A stretch of 16,651 nucleotides of DNA. Source: JANNSW01 sp031431235. GTDB lineage: Bacteria > Pseudomonadota > Alphaproteobacteria > Rhizobiales > Hyphomicrobiaceae. How positions within the stretch are numbered: position 1 is the first letter of the stretch; each line of letters begins with the position of its first letter. A program made the translations under genes and the position numbers. Below are positions 5,611-12,725 of the stretch, one piece after another. Location of the stretch: contig JANPDA010000326.1 of NCBI GenBank assembly GCA_031431235.1, positions 1 through 16,651 on the forward strand. The letters run 5' to 3'. The notes under the pieces were generated by a model. That model saw only the letters and a program-made list of their open reading frames with translations. It was not told the origin of the DNA and did no database searches.

Positions 5611-6959
5611 AGGCACAGCCTCGAGCAGGCGGTGGCGAAGGCGCTCAGCACCCGCCCGGCCTCGCGTCGCGGCTGGCGGCGAGCGAAGCGCTCGAAGCCG
5701 TGATGGCCCGGCGCATTGCACTCGACGAGGCGCTCGCCAAGGCTTTTGCGCAACACAGGGGCTTGCCCGATCGGGACCGGGCGCAGACCCGGCTGATCGT
5801 CGCCACGGCTCTGCGGCGGATGGGCGAGATCGAGCTGGTGATCGGCAAGCTCGTTGCCAAGCCGTTGCCGGGCACGGCCTCGCGCATTGAGGCCGTGCTG
5901 GTGACGGGAGCCGCACAACTGCTGTTCCTCGACACCCCGGCCCACGCCGCGATCGACCTCGCGGTCCAGCAGTGCCGCCGCTTCACGCCCGAAGGCGGCC
6001 GCTACGCCGGGCTCGTCAATGCCGTGCTGCGGCGGGTCGCGACTGAAGGCCGGGGGCTGCTCGAGGGTGCGGATACGGCGCAGACCAACACACCCGGCTG
6101 GCTTTGGGCGCGCTGGGTCGCCGCCTATGGGCAAGCCGATGCCCGGCGGATCGCGCACCAGCATCTGGAGACGCCGCCGCTCGATCTGTCGGTCAAGGCC
6201 GATCCAGCCGGCTGGGCCGCCCGGCTCGGCGGCAGCGTGCTGGCGACCGGCTCCGTGCGGTTGCTGGCGGCCGGCCGGATCGAGGCGCTCGAGGGCTACT
6301 CGGAAGGCGGCTGGTGGGTGCAGGATGGCGCGGCGGCGCTGCCGGTGCGGCTACTGGGCAACGTCGCGGGCGTTCGGGTCGCGGACCTGTGCGCGGCGCC
6401 CGGTGGCAAGACCGCCGAGCTTGCAGCACTCGGCGCCAAGGTCGTCGCGGTCGACAGCGTCGCTGCCCGCATCGAGCGGGTGAAGGAGAACCTGGCGCGG
6501 CTGCGGCTGGAGGCCGAGACGGTCGTCGCCGACGTGGCGCAATGGCAGCCGGGCGAGCTGTTCCCGGCCGTGCTGCTCGATGCCCCCTGCCTCTCGACCG
6601 GCACCATCCGGCGCAACCCGGACGTGCCCCATCTGAAGCGCGCCGCCGACCTCGCCCCGCTGACTGCGCTGCAGCGCCGCTTGATCGATGCCGCCTGGGC
6701 CCTCGTCGCGCCGGGCGGCAAACTCGTCTACTGCACCTGCTCGCTCGAGCCCGAGGAGGGGATCGAGCAAGTGCGCGCGCTGCTGGCGAGGCATGGCGAG
6801 GCCCGGCACCTGCCAATCGAGCCGGCCGAGGTCGCCGGCGACGAGCGCCTCGTCCGCGACGGTTTCCTGCGGACGCTGCCCTTCATGACGCCCGAAGGCG
6901 CGGCGGAGGGCAGCGGCATGGATGGGTTCTTTGCGGGGCGGGTGGGGAAGGCGGAGTAG
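5607..6959 (+). CDS. rsmB: RsmB-family 16S rRNA m5C methyltransferase
   Basis: A 450-residue SAM-dependent RNA (cytosine-5) methyltransferase. RsmB methylates C967 of 16S rRNA in E. coli. An NusB-like RNA-binding domain covers about 20-150 (LDEALAKAFAQ, RLIVATALRRMGEIE, LVNAVLRR). The Rossmann catalytic domain follows: SAM motif I ADLCAAPGGKTAEL (259-272), acidic motif II VAVDS (280-284), DAPCLSTGTIRRNPD with Cys328 (325-339), and YCTCSLEPEE with catalytic Cys378 (375-384). Both Cys residues needed by the family are present. I take the ATG at 5607 that overlaps the htpX stop. The frame is open far upstream, but that part is antisense-like coding shadow within htpX. The rsmB end is followed by palindromic repeats, not by the heparinase/purH genes I associate with this locus in some rhizobia. 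Confidence 0.93.
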   Translation: MKAQPRAGGGEGAQHPPGLASRLAASEALEAVMARRIALDEALAKAFAQHRGLPDRDRAQTRLIVATALRRMGEIELVIGKLVAKPLPGTASRIEAVLVTGAAQLLFLDTPAHAAIDLAVQQCRRFTPEGGRYAGLVNAVLRRVATEGRGLLEGADTAQTNTPGWLWARWVAAYGQADARRIAHQHLETPPLDLSVKADPAGWAARLGGSVLATGSVRLLAAGRIEALEGYSEGGWWVQDGAAALPVRLLGNVAGVRVADLCAAPGGKTAELAALGAKVVAVDSVAARIERVKENLARLRLEAETVVADVAQWQPGELFPAVLLDAPCLSTGTIRRNPDVPHLKRAADLAPLTALQRRLIDAAWALVAPGGKLVYCTCSLEPEEGIEQVRALLARHGEARHLPIEPAEVAGDERLVRDGFLRTLPFMTPEGAAEGSGMDGFFAGRVGKAE

Positions 6960-7335
6960 TGGGTGGGGAGCAATAGGCCCTTGCCGTATTGCGCCGCGCC
7001 ACACCTGCGATTTGTCAGGTGAGCATGTGCACTTTGGCGGCGCAGTACGCCTCGCTATTGCGCCCTACGGGCTGATGCGTGCACTTCCGGTTATCAGGAC
7101 CGTAGGGCGCAATAGGCCCTTGCCGTATTGCGCCGCGCCACACCTGAGATTTGTCGGGTGAGCATGTGCACTTTGGCGGCGCAATACGCTTCGCTATTGC
7201 GCCCTACGGACTGCCGCCGCGCGCCGGGACGTTTGGGCTTGCCCTCCAACAAGCAGCCACTCCATCTGGCGCTGCCCTCCCACGTCGGCTAGTTTGGCTC
7301 GCGCCCGCATCCATCTCCTCGCGAAAGATCCCACC
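6960..7335. other. Gene-free spacer between rsmB and GST
   Basis: There is no gene here. The first two thirds are filled by the two palindromic repeat copies at 6971-7209. The last 125 bases (7210-7335) contain the GST leader and presumably its promoter, though I see no clear -35/-10 pair. A frame open through the repeats encodes a duplicated peptide only because the DNA is repeated. Confidence 0.6.
6971..7209. repeat. Tandem pair of 100-bp palindromic elements
   Basis: Copy A is 6971-7070 and copy B 7110-7209, in direct orientation with a 139-bp period. They differ at 4 of 100 positions by my count. Copy B, with its left extension from 7100, is closed by a perfect 16-bp inverted repeat: CCGTAGGGCGCAATAG (7100-7115) and CTATTGCGCCCTACGG (7194-7209). 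Inside lies a second stem, GTATTGCGCCGC (about 7125-7136) against GGCGGCGCAATACG (about 7176-7189). The centre contains GATTTGTC and GTGCACTTTGG. End sequences match the element at 106-212. The position right after rsmB could let it act as a terminator or mRNA-stabilising structure. Confidence 0.8.
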
Positions 7336-8037
7336 ATGCCCCAGCGCCCGATCGAGCTGCACATCTGGCCGACGCCGAACTCCTACAAGATCTCGATCTT
7401 CCTGGAGGAGGCGGGGCTGCCCTATAGGGTCGAGCTCGTCAACATCGGCAAGGGCGACCAGTTCCACCCGGATTTCCTGGCGATCGCACCCAACAACCGG
7501 ATGCCCGCGATCGTCGATCCCGATGGGCCGGGGGGGCAGCCGATCTCGGTGTTCGAATCGGGCGCGATCCTGCAATATCTGGGCAGGAAGACGGGCCAGT
7601 TCTATCCAGCCGACGAGCGCACGCGCGTCGAGGTCGACCAGTGGCTGTTCTGGCAGATGGGCGGGCTCGGGCCGATGGCCGGGCAATGCCACCATTTCCG
7701 CCAGTACGCGCCCGAGCCGTTGCCCTACGCGATCAAGCGCTACACCGATGAGGTCAACCGGCTCTACGGCGTGCTGAACCGGCGCCTGGCCGGGCGCGAC
7801 TACATCGCCGGCCCCTACTCGATCGCCGACATGGCGTGCTTCCCCTGGATCCGGCCCTATGAGCGCCAGGGTCAGAAAATCGAGGATTTCCCTTTTCTGC
7901 AGGCATGGTTCGACCGGATGAATGCGCGGCCGGCGGTCAGGCGCGGGTTGCTGCTCGCCAAGGAGGTGCAGGGCTCGGTCGACCTGTCGAAGGACAAGCA
8001 GGCGCAGCAGATGATGTTCGGCCAGCGCGCCACTTGA
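7336..8037 (+). CDS. Nu-class (YfcG/YghU-like) glutathione S-transferase
   Basis: A 233-residue cytoplasmic GST-fold protein. The thioredoxin-like N-terminal domain carries WPTPNSYKISIFLEEAGLPY (11-30), GKGDQFHPDFLAIAPNNRMPAIVDPDG (38-64, cis-Pro57) and the glutathione gamma-Glu site FESGAILQYL (73-82, Glu74-Ser75). These are the hallmarks of the YfcG/YghU group, which bind two glutathiones or GSSG and act as disulfide-bond reductases rather than classic conjugating enzymes. The helical C-terminal domain includes DYIAGPYSIADMACFPW (155-171). I start at ATG 7336. An in-frame TTG at 7294 would add 14 residues with no family support. No strong ribosome-binding site is seen. It ends 28 nt from the convergent lipoprotein gene. 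The physiological substrate is unknown. Confidence 0.9.
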   Translation: MPQRPIELHIWPTPNSYKISIFLEEAGLPYRVELVNIGKGDQFHPDFLAIAPNNRMPAIVDPDGPGGQPISVFESGAILQYLGRKTGQFYPADERTRVEVDQWLFWQMGGLGPMAGQCHHFRQYAPEPLPYAIKRYTDEVNRLYGVLNRRLAGRDYIAGPYSIADMACFPWIRPYERQGQKIEDFPFLQAWFDRMNARPAVRRGLLLAKEVQGSVDLSKDKQAQQMMFGQRAT

Positions 8038-8065
8038 GGCACCCGGGGAGAGCACCCGCGGGCGG

Positions 8066-8308
8066 CTATTGGACCGAGGCCGTCTCGCGCAGCGCGCGTC
8101 CGGTGACGCGCTGGATGGCGCGCACGGCGAGCAGGCTGGCTGCGGGTGACGGCGGCCGCAGGGCCTGCTCGGCCCGAGGCGGTCGAATGCCGTCCAGTGA
8201 CGCCGTGGTGGCGGTCGCGTTGTCGCCCACCCCAGATAGTGGCATCTGGCCCGCACAACCACCGAGCGCCAGCCCCACCACCAGACCCAAGCACGAAGGA
8301 CGCAACAT
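8066..8308 (-). CDS. Small putative lipoprotein
   Basis: An 80-residue protein that I do not recognise. The N-terminus MLRPSCLGLVVGLALGGCAG reads as a lipoprotein signal with lipobox LGGC (Cys18), so the mature form would be about 63 residues anchored in a membrane. The rest is rich in Ala, Arg, Pro and Thr with no domain I can name (DGIRPPRAEQALRPPSPAAS at 38-57). I choose ATG 8308 because the signal starts there. The frame is open upstream to 8455, but without signal-like sequence. There is no clear ribosome-binding site beyond a G-run (TTGGGG) right before the ATG. It faces GST tail to tail. It could be an accidental frame, but the lipobox makes it worth annotating. Confidence 0.5.
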   Translation of the reverse strand: MLRPSCLGLVVGLALGGCAGQMPLSGVGDNATATTASLDGIRPPRAEQALRPPSPAASLLAVRAIQRVTGRALRETASVQ

Positions 8309-8689
8309 CCCCAAGCCCCGTGACCCGTTTACCGCCGCGCGCCGCACCGCAACCCCACGAGCCTGCATGGCACAGGTCGGCACTCGAATTGATGGCGCAA
8401 TGTGTCGCTGTCCCGGCCAGGCGATGGCAGCGCTGGAACCGAATTCCGGCGGCATGGTTAGTGAGTTGTTGCTGCTTTCATTGGGAAAATGGTCAATCGG
8501 TGCGCCAATCTGGCAAGATTGTCCGATATTGTTCTCAATTCCTGCAAATCCTCAACCTGTCGGCCGCGGACGACACCGCCAACTCGAGCTTGGCGTTCAC
8601 TCAATATTGGCAGCGCTCTGACGATCCTGCGATCGAGCCGGACGAGCAACCGTCTGACCGTGGTGGCGTGAGTTTTGGGGGAAATGGCG
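8309..8689. other. Gene-free region with an AT-rich patch between divergent genes
   Basis: I see no gene in this 381-nt stretch. About 8455-8560 is noticeably richer in A/T than its surroundings and includes a small hairpin (CAATC and GATTG around a 6-base loop, near 8513-8528). As the lipoprotein gene reads left and the Sel1 gene right, their promoters are expected here. I could not pick convincing -35/-10 boxes. Confidence 0.4.
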
Positions 8690-8959
8690 ATGGCACGAGC
8701 GGAGACGATCGACCGGGAGTTGCTGCGCTCCGGGGGACAGGGCGGATCGGGGGATGCGCTCCATGAGCTGGGGCTGATGTATTGCATCGGCCGCAATGTC
8801 GAGGTGGACCTGGTCGAGGCGCACAAATGGTTCAACCTCGCTGCGCTGCAGGGCAATGCCGCGGCACGCGAGTACCGGGCCGAGCTGTCACGCGATCTGA
8901 GCCGGGCGCAGGTCGCGGATGCCCAGCGCCGCGCGCGCGAGTGGCTGCGGCGGAAATAG
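8690..8959 (+). CDS. Short Sel1-repeat protein
   Basis: An 89-residue protein containing one Sel1-like (TPR-related) repeat: ALHELGLMYCIGRNVEVDLVEAHKWFNLAALQGNAAA. The motif 'A..LG..Y..G...DL.EAHKWFNLAA..GN..A' is the classic repeat and its linker. A charged helix follows (YRAELSRDLSRAQVADAQRRAREWLRRK). Compact proteins of this form are frequent in Alphaproteobacteria, and their role is usually unknown. Sel1 repeats mediate protein-protein contacts. I prefer ATG 8690, with GGGGGA 7 nt upstream. ATG 8684 and TTG 8675 are alternatives in the same frame. No signal peptide is seen. The next gene converges on it after 26 nt. Confidence 0.8.
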   Translation: MARAETIDRELLRSGGQGGSGDALHELGLMYCIGRNVEVDLVEAHKWFNLAALQGNAAAREYRAELSRDLSRAQVADAQRRAREWLRRK

Positions 8960-8985
8960 CCGGGCGCGTGACGACATCCGTGGGC

Positions 8986-10116
8986 TCAACGGAGCTCCTT
9001 GGGCCGGCCGACGGCAGGGCCCACGGCAGTCTTCTTCCTGGCCTTGGTTGTGGCAGGTTTGGCCGCTTGCTTCTTGGTCGGCTTCGGCTCCGGCTCGACG
9101 GCCGCTCTGGCCTTGGCCTTCGTCTTCTGAGACTTGCTGGTCTTGGCAGCAGGCACATCCGTTGCCGGTGCTGACGCAGCGGACGCTGGCTCCACAGCTG
9201 GCGGCGCGCCGGCGAGGGGAGCGCTTGCCGCCGCGGCAGCGGCTACAGCTTGGGGCGCCACGATCGTCGAGCGTGCGGCGGGCTCGATCGGCACCACCAG
9301 CACCGGCGCGGGCCTCGGAGCACTCGCTGACGCAACCGCGCCCTCCGATGCGGCAACGGGGGCCCCAGGCTCGATCGCCGCAGCTGGAGCAGGCGAGAGC
9401 ACGGCAGCCGGTGCGGCCACTGCCGCAGGCTGGCTGAGCAACGGAGCGACAGCGGATTTCGCCGGCTCGGGAACGACCACGCGAGCGGCTTTGGCTGGCA
9501 CGGTGACGCGGGAGGTGAAGTCGACCATCTTGTCGGCCGGGATGACGCGCTTGGCGTCCAGCGTCGACGCGGGCGCGAGGACCGGCTCGGCAGGCACGGC
9601 CATGCTCCTCGTGACGGGCTGGGGCACCGGTGCAACGACGGCAGGCGCAATCGCAGCGGCGGGCGCAACCGCTGCCTCGGGAGGCTCGGCTCGCACCGGC
9701 TGGCCTTCCAATCTGAGCGAAAACTTCGGCTCGCCGACATCGCCACCCTGGCGCGGCAAGCTCAGCACCATCAATGAGATGGCGACTGCCGCGAGCAATG
9801 TGAAGGGAACGGCGCTCGACCAGGCCTGACCGCCCGGCGCGCCTGCCCGCTTGCGCTCCCGAGACCGGACCCGACTGGCGGGCTTTGGCTGTTCCGACCC
9901 GATCGTGACAGGCTGAGGCGGCTCGGCGGGAGCAGGTACCGGACGCCCGGCGACGAGTGTTCGGTCGCGCAAACGCTCATGGAGGGTATGTGCGCCTGCT
10001 GGCCGCTGGGCCTCGCGCACCGGCTCCGGGCGTCTCGCGTTTCGCCGCGCAGCATTCGCGCGCCGGGCCTCTGATGCCGGACCGCGGGGAAAGCTCACGC
10101 TGACAACGTCGGACAT
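8986..10116 (-). CDS. Pro/Ala-rich single-pass membrane protein with Lys-rich tail
   Basis: I do not recognise a family for this 376-residue protein. Residues 1-100 are Arg-rich, including SRVRSRERKR just before the membrane, so this part should be cytoplasmic. One hydrophobic helix spans about 102-120 (AVPFTLLAAVAISLMVLSL). The rest would be periplasmic: a long low-complexity Ala/Pro/Val region (about 140-320), with an island AKRVIPADKMVDFTSRVTVP near the middle. It ends in a Lys-rich, histone-H1-like tail with the blocks SKSQKTKAKARAAVEPEPK and TKKQAAKPATTKARKKTA. Such layouts occur in wall-spanning or TonB-like proteins, but no TonB or OmpA motif is visible. The start at 10116 has GAGGG 4-5 nt upstream. 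The opposite strand also stays open because of the repetitive GC-rich composition, but lacks these signals. It could share a transcript with the FAD enzyme 219 nt upstream. Confidence 0.65.
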   Translation of the reverse strand: MSDVVSVSFPRGPASEARRANAARRNARRPEPVREAQRPAGAHTLHERLRDRTLVAGRPVPAPAEPPQPVTIGSEQPKPASRVRSRERKRAGAPGGQAWSSAVPFTLLAAVAISLMVLSLPRQGGDVGEPKFSLRLEGQPVRAEPPEAAVAPAAAIAPAVVAPVPQPVTRSMAVPAEPVLAPASTLDAKRVIPADKMVDFTSRVTVPAKAARVVVPEPAKSAVAPLLSQPAAVAAPAAVLSPAPAAAIEPGAPVAASEGAVASASAPRPAPVLVVPIEPAARSTIVAPQAVAAAAAASAPLAGAPPAVEPASAASAPATDVPAAKTSKSQKTKAKARAAVEPEPKPTKKQAAKPATTKARKKTAVGPAVGRPKELR

Positions 10117-10258
10117 GGAACCCTCGCCAAACACCGGCCAACCTCTGCAACCCAACCATTCAATTGCGGCAAAACGCGAGCAAGGGCGCCGATGCACCCC
10201 CGACCCGGACTCGCAGCTGGACGAAGCTGGTCGCGACCCTATCTGGAGCAATAGTCGC

Positions 10259-10290
10259 AGAGGGATGTTAAGGGGAAGTAAATTCCCTCT
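10259..10290. other. Inverted repeat between FAD oxidoreductase and membrane protein gene
   Basis: Perfect 7-bp arms AGAGGGA (10259-10265) and TCCCTCT (10284-10290) enclose 18 bases that contain a further GGGAA/TTCCC pairing. A T-rich run follows on the plus strand. Both neighbouring genes read on the minus strand, where no T-run follows. I therefore see it as a possible operator or mRNA structure, not a clear terminator. Confidence 0.3.
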
Positions 10291-10335
10291 TTATTTCAGG
10301 ACGATGCGCTGCAGTTGACGTGGGGGCGGGGCGGG

Positions 10336-11445
10336 TCACCCAGCGAGCCGGCGCACGACCTCCTCGCCGATTGCGAGCGAAGCGGTGAGCCCCGGACTTT
10401 CGATCCCGAATAGCATGACGAGCCCCGGCAAGCCGTGCACGGTCTCGTCATCGATCGCGAAGTCGGATGCAGCCTCGCCTTTATGATAGATCTTTGGCCG
10501 GATGCCGGTGTAGCTCGGCTCGAGGTCACCATCGGCCAGCCCCGGCCAATAGCGGCGGATCTCATCATAGAAGCGCGCTGCGGCACTGAGATCGAACCGG
10601 TAGTCGACCTCCTCGATCCACTCCATGTCCGGTCCAAAGCGGGCACGGCCGGCGAGATCGAGCGTCAGGTGGGTGCCGAGCCAGACTCCGTCGGGCATCG
10701 GATAGACGAGCCGCGAAAATGGCGAGCGTCCGCGCAAGGCGTAGTAACGGCCGCGCGCATAGCGGGTGCGCGGGGGCTTGTAGCCCGACGCAAAGGACAG
10801 CGTGTCGGCAAGCCGCGTCCCGTGCAGCCCGCACGCCAGCACCAGTTGCCGGCAGGTGACGCGCATGCTCTGCGTCCCCTCGGTCTCCACCTCGTAGTGG
10901 CCGGCTCTGGTGGTGGCAACGCTGGCGACACGCGTACCAAAGGCAATCGAGCCTCCCTGCTCCTCGGTCTCCCCCTGCAGCGCGAGCATCAGCGCATGCC
11001 CATCCACGATCCCCGTCGATGGCGACAGCAGCGCCGCCACGCAAGCGAGCTCGGGCTCGAGCGCACGCGCTTGGGCAGACGTGAGCGATACCAGATCGCC
11101 GACTCCATTGGTTTGCGCGGTTGCCCGGATCGCCCCTAGGCGCTCGACCTCCATCGGCGAGGTGGCGACCAGCAGCTTGCCGACCCGGTGGTGGGGAAGA
11201 TGGCGGCTTTCGAGGTAGTCATAGAGCAACCCGCGGCCACGCACGCAGAGCCGCGCTTTCAGGCTGCCGGGCGGATAGTAGAGCCCGGCATGTATGACCT
11301 CGCTGTTGCGCGAGCTGACCTCCTCGCCGATACCACCGTGCTGCTCGATGACGACCACGTCCTGTCCCGCCAGCGCTGCCGTCCGCGCGACCGCAAGCCC
11401 GATCACACCCGCGCCGACGACGATCGTCTCCACGTCAACCGCCAT
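10336..11445 (-). CDS. FAD-dependent oxidoreductase, L-2-hydroxyglutarate dehydrogenase-like
   Basis: A 369-residue DAO-superfamily flavoenzyme resembling L-2-hydroxyglutarate dehydrogenase/oxidase (LhgO/L2HGDH). The N-terminal FAD-binding motif is IVVGAGVIGLAVA (8-20), with Glu34 ending strand 2 (VVVIEQH). Family signatures are SSRNSEVIHAGLYYPPGSLKA (44-64), STGIVDGHALMLAL (143-156) and the C-terminal SYTGIRPKI (311-319) and FGIESPGLTASLAIGEEV (346-363). The expected reaction is oxidation of L-2-hydroxyglutarate to 2-oxoglutarate with electrons passed to quinone or oxygen. A related 2-hydroxy- or amino-acid substrate cannot be excluded. The start at 11445 has GAGGAGG 9 nt upstream. The frame extends further to 11553, but only through the divergent promoter region. 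It is transcribed away from the SbcD-like operon. Confidence 0.88.
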   Translation of the reverse strand: MAVDVETIVVGAGVIGLAVARTAALAGQDVVVIEQHGGIGEEVSSRNSEVIHAGLYYPPGSLKARLCVRGRGLLYDYLESRHLPHHRVGKLLVATSPMEVERLGAIRATAQTNGVGDLVSLTSAQARALEPELACVAALLSPSTGIVDGHALMLALQGETEEQGGSIAFGTRVASVATTRAGHYEVETEGTQSMRVTCRQLVLACGLHGTRLADTLSFASGYKPPRTRYARGRYYALRGRSPFSRLVYPMPDGVWLGTHLTLDLAGRARFGPDMEWIEEVDYRFDLSAAARFYDEIRRYWPGLADGDLEPSYTGIRPKIYHKGEAASDFAIDDETVHGLPGLVMLFGIESPGLTASLAIGEEVVRRLAG

Positions 11446-11519
11446 CGGTGCGCGCCTCCTCTTCCCCGCCAGGCCCGCCCCGGGTCTGCTCGAAGCTGTG
11501 GAACGGCGGTCGCGTGCCC

Positions 11520-11549
11520 TTGACCGATCGCCGCGAACAAAATAAGAAC
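11520..11549 (+). promoter_or_regulatory. Putative SOS promoter with LexA box for the nuclease/ATPase operon
   Basis: GAAC (11535-11538), seven bases (AAAATAA) and GAAC (11546-11549) form, on the other strand, GTTC-N7-GTTC. That is the direct-repeat LexA operator known from Alphaproteobacteria. It lies downstream of TTGACC (11520-11525), a good -35 match, and covers the place where a -10 box would fall 17 bases later. Bound LexA would thus block the promoter. The start codon of the SbcD-like gene is 37 nt further on. The intergenic region is shared with the divergent FAD enzyme gene. Confidence 0.6.
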
Positions 11550-11585
11550 ACATGAGCAGAATAGGGCACGCTCGGGCACTCCGGA

Positions 11586-12725
11586 ATGGCTTTCACGCTT
11601 CTTCATACGGCTGACTGGCAGATCGGCAAACAGTTCGGATCTTTCGATGCCGAGGTGCAGGGCGTGCTGCGAGATGCCCGGCTCGGCGCAATCGACCGGC
11701 TCGCCATGGCGGCCGAGGCGGCAGGGGCCAGGCACGTCCTGGTCGCTGGCGATGTCTATGAAGCCGAGACGCTGCCGGCAAAGACGGTGCGCCAACCGCT
11801 CGAGAAGATGCGGGCGCACCCCTCGCTCAGCTGGCATCTGCTGCCGGGCAACCACGATCCGCACCGGCCTGGCGGGCTGTGGGAGCATCTCGCCAGCTCC
11901 ACATTGCCCGCCAATGTGGACCTCATGCTTGCGCCGGACCCGATCGAGATCGAAACGGGCATATTCGTGCTGCCCGCGCCATTGCGGTCAAAGTCGACCG
12001 GCAGCGATCCGACCGCCTGGATGGATCGGGCCGAGACGCCGAGCGGCGCGTTGCGGATCGGCCTGGCGCACGGCTCCGTGCGCAATTTCGGTCACGAAGG
12101 CGAGGCCGCAACGCCGATCGCCGAGGACCGGGCGCTGACCGCGCGGCTCGACTATCTGGCACTCGGCGACTGGCACGGCGCGCGTCAGGCCGGTCCGCGG
12201 GCCTGGTATAGCGGAACGCCGGAGCCGGACCGCTTTCTCGACAACGATGCTGGTATGGCCCTGATCGTTCGGCTCGCAGGTCATGGCGAGGCTCCTGCGA
12301 TCGAGCGGGTTTCGACCGCGCGCTTCTCCTGGCATCGGTTGGCCGTCGCGCTCGATGCGGGCGAGCCGGTTGCCGCCCTCGACGAGGCGCTGGCGACCCT
12401 GCCGGCAGCGAGCGACCGGATGCTGCTCGAGTTGCGCCTCTCGGGGGCAGCCACGCCCGCAGGTCATGGCGCAATCGCGCGCCGACTGGCCGAGCTCGAG
12501 CCGCGGTTGAGAGCGCTCGATCACGATCTGGACCGGGTGAGCATTGCCACCGGGTCCGGCAGCCTCGACTGGGCCGAGAGCACGGGTGAGCTCCGCCTCG
12601 TCGCGGAGCGGCTGCAATCGATGGTGGCGGGCCGGGGATCAGAGGCCGGCAAGGCCGGGCGAGCGCTCGCGCGCCTTGCCGCCCTTGCCGCCGGCGCCGA
12701 GCAGAGCCGGCAGGGCGAGCCATGA
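11586..12725 (+). CDS. SbcD/Mre11-like DNA repair exonuclease subunit
   Basis: A 379-residue metallophosphoesterase of the SbcD/Mre11/YhaO group, expected to be a metal-dependent nuclease that processes DNA ends with the ATPase encoded next. Motifs in order: LLHTADWQIGKQFG (5-18, Asp10), VLVAGDVYEA (51-60, Asp56), LPGNHDPHRPG (86-96, Asn89 and His90), GLAHGS (159-164, His162) and LGDWHGAR (193-200, His197). The His of the usual DxH first motif is Gln12 here (DWQ). Residues past about 240 form the helical, Ala-rich part that would contact the ATPase coiled coil. The ATG at 11586 starts directly at the first beta strand, and the ribosome-binding site is weak. The stop overlaps the ATPase start (ATGA, 12722-12725). 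The SOS-like box upstream predicts DNA-damage induction. Confidence 0.9.
   Translation: MAFTLLHTADWQIGKQFGSFDAEVQGVLRDARLGAIDRLAMAAEAAGARHVLVAGDVYEAETLPAKTVRQPLEKMRAHPSLSWHLLPGNHDPHRPGGLWEHLASSTLPANVDLMLAPDPIEIETGIFVLPAPLRSKSTGSDPTAWMDRAETPSGALRIGLAHGSVRNFGHEGEAATPIAEDRALTARLDYLALGDWHGARQAGPRAWYSGTPEPDRFLDNDAGMALIVRLAGHGEAPAIERVSTARFSWHRLAVALDAGEPVAALDEALATLPAASDRMLLELRLSGAATPAGHGAIARRLAELEPRLRALDHDLDRVSIATGSGSLDWAESTGELRLVAERLQSMVAGRGSEAGKAGRALARLAALAAGAEQSRQGEP

Noticed and set aside
4615..5916. 433-codon minus-strand open frame
   Set aside because: It covers htpX and the rsmB start in antisense. htpX has full motif support, and the antisense translation has none.
6971..7209. CRISPR array
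   Set aside because: There are only two copies, each 100 bp and palindromic, with a 39-bp gap. There are no short regular repeats or cas genes, so a palindromic intergenic element fits better.
8458..8856. 132-codon minus-strand open frame over the Sel1 gene
   Set aside because: The Sel1 repeat on the plus strand is unmistakable. The antisense product is unlike any family I know.
9134..9829. Ala/Gly/Thr-rich plus-strand open frame with a signal-like start
   Set aside because: It is antisense to the Pro/Ala-rich membrane protein. The minus strand has a good ribosome-binding site, a clean membrane helix and a basic tail, whereas this frame lacks a ribosome-binding site and domain.
10259..10320. 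Intrinsic terminator
   Set aside because: The T-rich run follows the hairpin only on the plus strand, where no nearby upstream gene needs a terminator. On the minus strand no T-run follows.
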